54,117 nt of DNA. Source: an uncultured Lachnospiraceae bacterium (GTDB lineage Bacteria > Bacillota > Clostridia > Lachnospirales > Lachnospiraceae). Both the position numbers and the translations under genes were made by a program. Each line of letters begins with the position of its first letter. The stretch's first letter is position 1. The stretch covers positions 1-54,117 of the forward strand of contig CATOJE010000018.1 of assembly GCA_951800145.1 (NCBI GenBank), read 5' to 3'. This document shows positions 27,665 to 36,738 of the stretch, piece by piece. A model generated the notes under the pieces. It was not told the origin of the DNA. It did no database searches and saw only the letters and a list, made by a program, of their open reading frames with translations.

Positions 27665-28309
27665 ATGACCTTGTTGGAGGAGATAAAGAAGAATAAAATC
27701 ATAGCCATTGTCCGGGGGATTCCCGGCAAGTATATGCTGGACTTAGCCGACGCCCTGTATGACGGCGGCATCGTGATGATGGAGGTTACCTTTGACCAGA
27801 CAAGCAGAGAAGGAAGCAAAGAGACGGTAAGCTCTATCGCACAGCTAAGCAGGGAAAGGTCTGACCGGGTGAGGGTGGGAGCTGGCACAGTCCTTACCCC
27901 GGAGCAGGTGAGGGCCGCTTATGAAGCCGGCGCTAGCTATATCATTACCCCTAATGTAAACACAGATGTGATCGCCCAGGCAAAGCGCTGCCAGATGACG
28001 GTGATGGCCGGAGCCTATACACCTACAGAGATCGAGCTGGCTTACCGGTCCGGGGCAGATGTGGTAAAGGTATTCCCTGCCGGCGTGGCAGGGGCGGATT
28101 ATATTAAGGCGGTCCGCGGACCTTTAGCCCATATTCCCCTAGCCGCAGTAGGAGGGGTGGATGTGGGAAATGTCAGGAGTTTTTTTGAAGCGGGAGTCTG
28201 CAGTGCGGGGATCGGCGGATGCCTGGTGAATAAAAAAGAGATAGAAAAAGGAAATTTTCCCTGGATCACTGAGAAAGCAAAGGAATTTGTAAGGGAGCTG
28301 CCGGGATAG
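27665..28309 (+). CDS. KDPG/KHG-type aldolase (Eda-like)
   Basis: A 214-residue class-I aldolase of the Eda family, which splits 2-keto-3-deoxy-6-phosphogluconate or 4-hydroxy-2-oxoglutarate into pyruvate and an aldehyde (glyceraldehyde 3-phosphate or glyoxylate). The Schiff-base lysine is in ADVVKVFPAG (Lys135), with the supporting IAIVRG, MEVTFD (Glu40) and GAGTVLTPEQ. As the last enzyme of the operon it likely cleaves the keto acid left after deamination, suggesting that the D-amino acid or the attached sugar acid has a 4-hydroxy-2-oxo skeleton. No kinase or dehydratase for KDPG is in the operon, so KHG-like chemistry is worth considering. Confidence 0.88.
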   Translation: MTLLEEIKKNKIIAIVRGIPGKYMLDLADALYDGGIVMMEVTFDQTSREGSKETVSSIAQLSRERSDRVRVGAGTVLTPEQVRAAYEAGASYIITPNVNTDVIAQAKRCQMTVMAGAYTPTEIELAYRSGADVVKVFPAGVAGADYIKAVRGPLAHIPLAAVGGVDVGNVRSFFEAGVCSAGIGGCLVNKKEIEKGNFPWITEKAKEFVRELPG

Positions 28310-28403
28310 GTGCTTAAGAGAAAAAGAGCTTGTGAAACGTATTTTTCCTGGAAGATTATGTCGATATATGATATACTTATTTCTCAAAAGGATGTACGAG
28401 CCT

Positions 28404-28559
28404 GGTTACTGTTCACAGGTAATATCCCGGGAGCGTTCGCTGTGAGTGAAAGTCACAGTGAACCCGAGGGCTTCGCGCCAAAATGGACAGAATGGCCATT
28501 TTGTGTGCATCGCAAAGCGTGTTGCTGTGCACAGCCAGACAAGGGTGCGAACAGTAACC
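28404..28559. mobile_element. MITE-like structured repeat with terminal inverted repeats and 6-bp direct repeats
   Basis: GGTTACTGTTC (28404-28414) and its exact complement GAACAGTAACC (28549-28559) bound a 156-bp segment. GAGCCT flanks it directly on both sides (28398-28403 and 28560-28565), as a target-site duplication would. Inside are three strong hairpins: TTCGCTGTGA/TCACAGTGAA (28436-28462), CAAAATGG/CCATTTTG (28479-28503) and TGTGCA/TGCACA with an inner GCAA/TTGC (28504-28533). No transposase is encoded, so it would be a non-autonomous element. It lies in the leader of the DauR-like regulator gene and could affect its expression. Confidence 0.65.
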
Positions 28560-28592
28560 GAGCCTGCAGTATAGAAAGGGGAAGGAATTGAT

Positions 28593-29252
28593 ATGCAGAC
28601 GATCGAACAGGAAATGCCATTTTTTACGACTTTGCTAAAGGTTTTAAAAAATCAGTTTGGTCCAGAATCAGAGTTTATTCTGCATGATTGGTCGAAAGGG
28701 TATGATCACAGTGTGGTGGCAATCGAGAATGGACACATTACTAACCGGAAAATCGGCGATTGCGGCAGTAATCTGGGGCTGGAGGTTATACGAGGCACGG
28801 CAACCAGCGATATGAAGTGTAATTATGTGACGAAAACCAGAGATGGAAAGGTACTGCTATCCTCCACCATGTATATTAAAAATGATGAAGGACAGGCATT
28901 AGGCGCCCTGTGCATTAATACAGATGTTTCAAAGAAAATTGAAATCAAGGAGTATCTGGATCGATGCCTGCCGGACGAATTAAATAAAAAAGAGAGCAGT
29001 GAGGAATTTTTCGCCACGAATGTGTCGGATCTTCTGCTGTATCTCATCGATGAGGGGATTAAAAAAATCGGCAAGCCGGTGTGTGAGATGACCAAGGAGG
29101 ATAAGATGGAGGTCCTCCGCTTCCTGGATAATAAGGGAGCCCTTCTTATTAATAAATCCGGTACAAAAATATGCCAGGTTCTGGAAATGTCAAAATATAC
29201 GTTGTATAACTATCTGGATGAAATACGGGAGCATAAGAAACCGGCAGTGTAA
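28593..29252 (+). CDS. YheO/DauR-type PAS and HTH transcriptional regulator
   Basis: A 219-residue regulator with an N-terminal YheO-type PAS-like domain (residues about 5-120, with SEFILHDWSKGYDHSVVAIENGHI split by strands) and a C-terminal HTH (about 175-215, ALLINKSGTKICQVLEMSKYTLYNYLDEI). DauR, the repressor of D-arginine catabolism in Pseudomonas, has this architecture, which fits the D-amino-acid enzymes upstream. It likely senses the imported D-amino acid or a product and controls the promoter at 15387, by inference. The start at 28593 follows AAAGGGGAAGG. The MITE-like element sits immediately upstream. Confidence 0.85.
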   Translation: MQTIEQEMPFFTTLLKVLKNQFGPESEFILHDWSKGYDHSVVAIENGHITNRKIGDCGSNLGLEVIRGTATSDMKCNYVTKTRDGKVLLSSTMYIKNDEGQALGALCINTDVSKKIEIKEYLDRCLPDELNKKESSEEFFATNVSDLLLYLIDEGIKKIGKPVCEMTKEDKMEVLRFLDNKGALLINKSGTKICQVLEMSKYTLYNYLDEIREHKKPAV

Positions 29253-29315
29253 AATCATACAGTACTTCCCTGCAGGCTTGCGTCATTGAGGATTCTGCTC
29301 ATTTTTCTAAAACCC

Positions 29316-29344
29316 TTGACAAGCGCCGCGATTTAGTATATCCT
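29316..29344 (+). promoter_or_regulatory. Promoter of the trpB2 T-box transcript
   Basis: TTGACA (29316-29321) with TATCCT 17 bases later (29339-29344), or TATATC at 29337-29342 with a shorter spacer. Transcription would begin just before the T-box stem I. Confidence 0.55.
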
Positions 29345-29350
29345 AGCAAT

Positions 29351-29624
29351 AAGTTAATGAATTACAAACCGGTGATCGGGACGAGTACTTGCGCGGAGCA
29401 TGCACAGAGAGCTGCAGATGGTGGGATTGCGGCCATGGGAAAGGCAGGGAATGGACCCGGGAGGGCGAGCTGAAACCTTGGGAGTAGGCGAGACGTGGCT
29501 GCACGTTACAGCAGATCGTGTATGTTTGTATACGAGATGAGCGCATTCGAGAGAATGAATTTAGGTGGCACCGCAGGTTAACTCCTGTCCTGATTATATG
29601 GTTTAGTCAGGACAGGAGTTTTTT
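29351..29624 (+). promoter_or_regulatory. tRNA-Trp-responsive T-box leader
   Basis: The canonical parts are in order: GGGACGAGTACTTGC at the base of stem I, AGAGAGCTG...GGTG near the AG bulge, specifier loop GGGAA-TGG-ACCC with the tryptophan codon TGG at 29452-29454, CTGAAA...AGTAGGCGAGACG, the T-box AGGTGGCACCGC (29563-29574), and the terminator at 29581-29624. The UGGC bulge would pair with the GCCA end of tRNA-Trp, whose discriminator base is G in bacteria. Uncharged tRNA-Trp should favour the antiterminator and switch on the downstream TrpB2 gene. Confidence 0.93.
29581..29624 (+). terminator. T-box controlled intrinsic terminator
   Basis: A 13-bp perfect stem, ACTCCTGTCCTGA (29581-29593) and TCAGGACAGGAGT (29607-29619), is followed by a T-run. 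Its 5' arm follows the T-box sequence, allowing the alternative antiterminator. Confidence 0.92.
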
Positions 29625-29657
29625 ATATCATTAAGGAAGAAAGAGAGGAACATAAGA

Positions 29658-31028
29658 ATGGCACAGAATATCCCTTACAAAATTTATTTGGAGGAGCAGG
29701 AGATGCCCAGACAGTGGTATAATGTCCGGGCGGATATGAAGAAGAAGCCAGCCCCGATTTTAAACCCAGGCACATTGGAGCCGGTGACGCTGGAGGAGCT
29801 GTCCAGGATTTTCTGCCAGGAGCTGGCAAAACAGGAATTGGATGATACCACCCCTTATTTTGATATTCCGGAGGTAATCCGTGACTTTTATAAAATGTAT
29901 CGTCCCTCTCCCTTGGTAAGGGCATACTGCCTGGAGAAAAAGCTGGACACCCCGGCGCATATTTATTATAAATTTGAGGGAAATAATACATCCGGGAGCC
30001 ATAAGCTGAATTCCGCCATTGCCCAGGCATATTATGCAAAGCAGCAGGGGCTGAAGGGCGTTACCACGGAAACCGGGGCAGGGCAGTGGGGAACCGCCCT
30101 TTCTATGGCTTGTGCTTACCTGGATCTGGACTGCCAGGTTTATATGGTGAAGTGCTCTTATGAGCAGAAGCCATTCCGCCGGGAGGTAATGCGGACCTAT
30201 GGGGCGAAGGTGACTCCCTCCCCGTCTATGGAGACAGAGGTGGGAAGAAGGATGAATGCGGAGTTCCCGGGTACTACAGGCAGCCTTGGCTGCGCTATTT
30301 CAGAAGCAGTGGAGGCGGCAGTAAGCCAGGAGGGCTACCGCTATGTATTGGGATCGGTTCTGTCTCAGGTGCTGCTTCACCAGTCGGTGATCGGCCTGGA
30401 GACAAAGGCGGCCCTGGACAAATATGGGATAAAGGCAGATACAATCATCGGCTGTGCTGGCGGCGGATCGAACGTGGGCGGGCTGATTTCACCGTTTGCC
30501 GGACAGATGCTGCGGGGCGAGGCGGATTATGAGATCCTAGCTGTGGAGCCGGCTTCCTGCCCCAGCCTGACCAGAGGGGTTTATGCCTATGATTTTTGCG
30601 ATACTGGCAAGGTTTGCCCGCTGGCGAAGATGTATACCTTGGGAAGCGGGTTCATCCCTTCGGCCAACCATGCGGGAGGTCTGCGGTATCACGGCATGAG
30701 CTCTGTGGTCTCGGAGCTGTATGATCAGGGATTATTAAAGGCTAGAAGTGTGGAGCAGACAGCAGTGTTCCAGGCAGCTCAGATCTTTGCTAAGGTAGAG
30801 GGAATTCTTCCGGCGCCAGAGAGCAGCCACGCGATTAAGGTAGCTATGGATGAAGCGCTTAAGTGCAAGGAGACCGGGGAGGAGAAGAATATCGTATTCG
30901 GCCTGACCGGAACAGGGTATTTCGACATGGTGGCTTATCAGAGATTTAATGACGGGGAGATGAGTGACTATATCCCGTCCGATGAGGAGCTGGCAAAGGC
31001 CATTAGCAGCCTTCCTAAGGTGGAGTAA
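29658..31028 (+). CDS. trpB: Tryptophan synthase beta chain, TrpB2 type, stand-alone
   Basis: A 456-residue PLP enzyme joining serine and indole to make tryptophan. The length, the N-terminal extension and motifs such as RPSPLVRA, KFEGNNTSGSHKLNSA (PLP Lys116), TTETGAGQWG (catalytic Glu138) and GCAGGGSNVGG place it in the TrpB2 class, which works without a tight TrpA partner. No trpA or other trp gene is nearby. The tRNA-Trp T-box ties it directly to tryptophan shortage, suggesting salvage of external indole. Start supported by AGAGAGGA. A convergent terminator follows. Confidence 0.95.
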   Translation: MAQNIPYKIYLEEQEMPRQWYNVRADMKKKPAPILNPGTLEPVTLEELSRIFCQELAKQELDDTTPYFDIPEVIRDFYKMYRPSPLVRAYCLEKKLDTPAHIYYKFEGNNTSGSHKLNSAIAQAYYAKQQGLKGVTTETGAGQWGTALSMACAYLDLDCQVYMVKCSYEQKPFRREVMRTYGAKVTPSPSMETEVGRRMNAEFPGTTGSLGCAISEAVEAAVSQEGYRYVLGSVLSQVLLHQSVIGLETKAALDKYGIKADTIIGCAGGGSNVGGLISPFAGQMLRGEADYEILAVEPASCPSLTRGVYAYDFCDTGKVCPLAKMYTLGSGFIPSANHAGGLRYHGMSSVVSELYDQGLLKARSVEQTAVFQAAQIFAKVEGILPAPESSHAIKVAMDEALKCKETGEEKNIVFGLTGTGYFDMVAYQRFNDGEMSDYIPSDEELAKAISSLPKVE

Positions 31029-31037
31029 GACAAAAGT

Positions 31038-31073
31038 AAGGCGTTGCCCCGAAAGGAGGCAGCGCCTTTGTTT
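31038..31073. terminator. Bidirectional terminator between trpB2 and the acidic-protein gene
   Basis: AAGGCGTTGCC (31038-31048) and GGCAGCGCCTT (31058-31068) form an 11-bp stem with one G-T pair. It is followed by TGTTT on the plus strand and preceded by A-rich sequence serving the minus strand. Confidence 0.7.
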
Positions 31074-31075
31074 AC

Positions 31076-31810
31076 TTATTCTAATTCTTCGACGATTGTG
31101 GTGGAGTCGCTTTCTGTCTGAGCCTTTGGGGACGCTTCCGGCTCAGCTGGTGTGGCGGGAGCAGGATTTTGGGGAGGAGCGGATTCCTCAAAAGCGTCCG
31201 CCATCGGATCCGTGCCGGCAGCTGCATCTTCCTGTACCTCTACGGTGATATCATCATCAGCTTCGGGGGCAGAAGACTCCGGAGAAGCCGGCTCTTCCTC
31301 TGAATCTTTTGGGGAAGCGGCTTTGCGGCTTTCCATCCGCTCGCTGGCCTTTACGCGGGCAGCCTGTGCGGTGTCCTTGGCAGCGGAAGCGGCTTCCATA
31401 GCAGTATCCGCGATGATGCCGGCAGCGTCCTTTAAGACATTTTTCGCAGCGTCCGCCATGTCGCCGGCGGCGAACAGCAGTCCCTTGGCAGCCAGCCTAA
31501 GCTCGTCCGCATTGGCATTCAGGGAGATATATTTTCGATTCTTCGGGGAGGAGGAGCCTTCACCGGAGTCCTCAGTATCCCCTGTGCTGAAGGAAACGAT
31601 ATCATCATCCTCGTCTACAAAGGAAAGCTCCTCATCCTCCAGCTCCTCCTCATCGTCGAAGAAATCCTCCTCATCGCCTTCAAAATCGTGGAAATCTTCT
31701 TCTAATTCGTCATTAAAGGATTTATACTTTTTGAAATAAGAAATACCTGCTGCTGCAGCTCCTGCCACTGTGGCCAGTGCCACAACCTTCCCAAAACCTT
31801 TTTTTGCCAT
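31076..31810 (-). CDS. Acidic, Ala/Glu-rich protein with one N-terminal hydrophobic segment
   Basis: I do not recognise the function of this 244-residue protein. Residues 5-25 (GFGKVVALATVAGAAAAGISY) form one short hydrophobic segment resembling the start of YtxH-like membrane proteins. Residues about 30-70 are extremely rich in Asp and Glu. A central region (about 95-160) of AADMADAAKNVLKDAAG type repeats would be an amphipathic helix or coiled coil. The C-terminus is a Pro/Glu/Ser-rich low-complexity tail. The start at 31810 follows GGAGAGGAG; an upstream in-frame extension to 31939 has no ribosome site and runs into the groES control region. It is transcribed away from groES. Confidence 0.75.
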   Translation of the reverse strand: MAKKGFGKVVALATVAGAAAAGISYFKKYKSFNDELEEDFHDFEGDEEDFFDDEEELEDEELSFVDEDDDIVSFSTGDTEDSGEGSSSPKNRKYISLNANADELRLAAKGLLFAAGDMADAAKNVLKDAAGIIADTAMEAASAAKDTAQAARVKASERMESRKAASPKDSEEEPASPESSAPEADDDITVEVQEDAAAGTDPMADAFEESAPPQNPAPATPAEPEASPKAQTESDSTTIVEELE

Positions 31811-31926
31811 AATCGATACTCCTCTCCGGATTTTCTGCTCGTTCTTCGTAACTGCTTCTATTTTAATACGAAACAGAGAAAAAAGGAAGGGATGATTCAT
31901 ATTTTGTTGAAATAATTTATAAAAAA

Positions 31927-31953
31927 TTAGCACTCGCATCTTGACAGTGCTAA
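31927..31953. promoter_or_regulatory. CIRCE element (HrcA operator) of groESL
   Basis: TTAGCACTC, a 9-base spacer, and CAGTGCTAA match the CIRCE consensus TTAGCACTC-N9-GAGTGCTAA at 17 of 18 arm positions. The single difference is the first base of the right arm. It overlaps the -35 box of the groES promoter, so HrcA binding would block RNA polymerase. Confidence 0.93.
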
Positions 31954-31969
31954 CAAACAGTGATATAAC
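31941..31969 (+). promoter_or_regulatory. groESL promoter
   Basis: TTGACA (31941-31946), 17-base spacer, TATAAC (31964-31969). The -35 lies inside the CIRCE element. Confidence 0.85.
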
Positions 31970-32032
31970 ATATCATGTAGTTAGTAAACGAGGAAATGAA
32001 TGGCAAAAAGACAATATATAGGAGGAATTATC

Positions 32033-32317
32033 ATGAAGTTAGTACCTTTATTTGACAGAGTCGTTTTAAAGCAGTTAGTTGCAGAAGAAACTACCAAGTC
32101 TGGCATTGTACTGCCGGGTCAGGCAAAGGAGAAGCCCCAGCAGGCGGAAGTAATCGCCGTAGGTCCCGGCGGAGTGGTAGATGGAAAGGAAGTTACCATG
32201 CAGGTTAAGGTTGGCGATAAGGTGATTTATTCCAAGTATTCCGGAACCGATGTAGAGGTAGACGAGGAGAAGTTTGTGATTGTAAAGCAGAATGATATCC
32301 TGGCTGTGATTGAGTAA
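32033..32317 (+). CDS. groES: Co-chaperonin GroES
   Basis: The 94-residue lid of the GroEL folding chamber. MKLVPLFDRVVLKQL, KSGIVLPGQAKEKPQQAEVIAVGPG (mobile loop and barrel) and the C-terminal VKQNDILAVIE are typical. The start at 32033 follows AGGAGGAATTATC; the upstream in-frame ATG at 32000 is in the leader and lacks a ribosome site. It is the first gene of the heat-shock operon. Confidence 0.97.
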   Translation: MKLVPLFDRVVLKQLVAEETTKSGIVLPGQAKEKPQQAEVIAVGPGGVVDGKEVTMQVKVGDKVIYSKYSGTDVEVDEEKFVIVKQNDILAVIE

Positions 32318-32376
32318 TCATTGACTATCGTATTTTAAGCTGAGTGATTAAATAGTATAAACAAATTGGAGGTTGA

Positions 32377-34005
<1,629 letters not shown>

Positions 34006-34016
34006 GCGAAAGCAGA

Positions 34017-34079
34017 GTCAGATAAGAAAAAGGGGCCTGGCCATGCTAGCATGAGCCAGGCCCCTTTTTCTTATCTGAC
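34017..34079. terminator. groEL terminator: 25-bp perfect inverted repeat
   Basis: Arms at 34017-34041 and 34055-34079 are exact complements over 25 bases, with core AAAAAGGGGCCTGGC / GCCAGGCCCCTTTTT. The 13-base loop contains a second perfect palindrome, CATGCTAGCATG (34042-34053). A- and T-runs on both arms make it able to stop transcription in both directions. Confidence 0.92.
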
Positions 34080-34081
34080 GA

Positions 34082-34147
34082 GCAACGGTAGCGAGAAGGA
34101 GCGAAGCGGATTCGAGCTACCGTTGCGGCAGGAACGCTCTGCGTTCC
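34082..34147. repeat. Two GC-rich hairpins next to the tandem repeat
   Basis: GCAACGGTAGC (34082-34092) pairs with GCTACCGTTGC (34116-34126), an 11-bp stem. GGAACGC (34131-34137) pairs with GCGTTCC (34141-34147). The first loop contains GAGCGAAGCGGATTCGAGC, which resembles the repeat core found downstream, suggesting one composite repeat element. Confidence 0.6.
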
Positions 34148-34180
34148 CTGCTTTCGCCGCCCCGCTCCCGCCCCACCCCC

Positions 34181-34410
34181 GGCGAAGCGTCAGCGAGCCT
34201 ACTACAAGAGAGGCGAAGCGTCAGCGAGCCAACCGCGAGAGCAGCAAAGCGCCCTCTTGCCCCCTCCCAAGGCGAAGCGCCAGCGAGCCTACTACAAGAG
34301 AAGCGAAGCGCCAGCGAGCCAACCGCGAGAGCAGCAAAGCGCCCTCTCGCTCCCCCCCAAGGCGAAGCGTCAGCGAGCCTACTACAAGAGAGGCGAAGCG
34401 TCAGCGAGCC
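34181..34410. repeat. 90-bp GC-rich tandem repeat, about 2.6 copies
   Basis: Units begin at 34181, 34271 and 34361, exactly 90 bases apart. Each holds two copies of a 19-base core, GGCGAAGCGTCAGCGAGCC or a near match (at offsets 0 and 31), giving cores at 34181, 34212, 34271, 34302, 34361 and 34392. Between cores are TACTACAAGAGA and an AACCGCGAGAGCAGCAAAGC spacer. Open frames pass through it because 90 is divisible by three, but no ribosome site or sensible protein supports coding. It fills the gap between the groEL terminator and the next gene. Confidence 0.88.
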
Positions 34411-34438
34411 TACCCCCAAGAAAGGAGCCCCACCAAAA

Positions 34439-34936
34439 ATGAATCAAGACACATATGTTGAATGGCTAGTAAAACGAAAGGACCCCGCATACGCATGGCC
34501 TGCCCGCATCCTTTTAGGCATCCTATGCGCCCTCTCCCTCTTAATTGCCCTAACCACCACCTGGGGCATTCTCGTCCTGGCGGCAGCAGGGGCAGGCACC
34601 TTCTTCCTTCTGCAAACCCTAAATATCGAATATGAATATTTATACGTAGATGGCAGCCTGTCCATTGACAAGATCTTAGGCAAGGCCCGCCGCAAAAAAG
34701 TGCTGGAATGCTCTAAGGATGATCTTCTAATCATCGCCCCCTCCGACTCTTTTGTGTTAAAAGACTACGAGACCAGCAATATGAAGCTCCTAAACTGCTC
34801 CTCCGGCAGCAAGGAAAACAAAACACACACTATGATTTACCAGCAAGGCTCCCAGCGCTACAAGGTAATTCTGGAACCCAACGAAAAGCTCCTCACAGCG
34901 ATCCGCCATACCACACCTCAGAAGATGGTACGGTGA
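34439..34936 (+). CDS. Small membrane protein, DUF6106-like
   Basis: A 165-residue protein with two adjacent hydrophobic segments at about residues 22-40 and 43-58 (ARILLGILCALSLLIAL; WGILVLAAAGAGTFFLL). A soluble C-terminal part follows, starting IEYEYLYVDGSLSIDKI, which looks like a small beta-rich PH-like domain. It resembles the DUF6106 proteins found in Lachnospiraceae; function unknown. The start at 34439 follows AAAGGAG. It lies immediately after the 90-bp repeats and before the guaB promoter, so it probably has its own transcription, though no clear promoter is visible in the repeats. Confidence 0.82.
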   Translation: MNQDTYVEWLVKRKDPAYAWPARILLGILCALSLLIALTTTWGILVLAAAGAGTFFLLQTLNIEYEYLYVDGSLSIDKILGKARRKKVLECSKDDLLIIAPSDSFVLKDYETSNMKLLNCSSGSKENKTHTMIYQQGSQRYKVILEPNEKLLTAIRHTTPQKMVR

Positions 34937-34946
34937 GATAAAACAT

Positions 34947-34975
34947 TTGACAACCGGTTGAAATTTTGCTAGAAT
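34947..34975 (+). promoter_or_regulatory. guaB promoter with palindromic spacer
   Basis: TTGACA (34947-34952), 17-base spacer, TAGAAT (34970-34975). The spacer begins with the palindrome CAACCGGTTG (34951-34960), which overlaps the end of the -35 and could be an operator. Confidence 0.75.
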
Positions 34976-35026
34976 TAGCTACTAACAACAAATCGGTCCG
35001 CCGGATATCTTGCTGAAATCAATTAA

Positions 35027-36571
<1,545 letters not shown>

Positions 36572-36654
36572 GGGGTGTTGTTGCATCTTATTATCCCTAT
36601 CAATGTGATAATATAAAATGTAAAAAAAACCCTGGAATAAATAGGAAAAAATAC

Positions 36655-36683
36655 TTGCCTTTATGAGGAATTTAGTGTATACT
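36655..36683 (+). promoter_or_regulatory. Promoter of the coiled-coil gene
   Basis: TTGCCT (36655-36660), 17-base spacer, TATACT (36678-36683), about 55 bases before the start codon at 36739. Confidence 0.75.
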
Positions 36684-36738
36684 GTTATTCAGGTAGCTAT
36701 AGTTAGTTGAAATCACCTCGCAGAAAGGGGCGGATCTA

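Noticed and set aside
28310..28591. 93-codon open frame between the KDPG-type aldolase and the regulator gene
   Set aside because: It reads straight through the MITE-like element, has no ribosome site and an unlikely composition (many Cys, Trp, Pro); treated as chance.
31152..31739. Ser-rich plus-strand frame opposite the acidic protein
   Set aside because: It is a shadow of the Asp/Glu/Ala-rich codons; no ribosome site, and it lies downstream of the trpB2 terminator.
34181..34410. CRISPR-like array
   Set aside because: Cores are spaced unevenly (31 and 59 bases) and the segments between them are themselves repeated, unlike unique spacers. No cas genes are present.
34051..34461. Open frames on both strands through the 90-bp repeats
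   Set aside because: The repeat length is a multiple of three, so frames stay open by default. The plus frame starts inside the groEL terminator and neither has a plausible ribosome site or protein.
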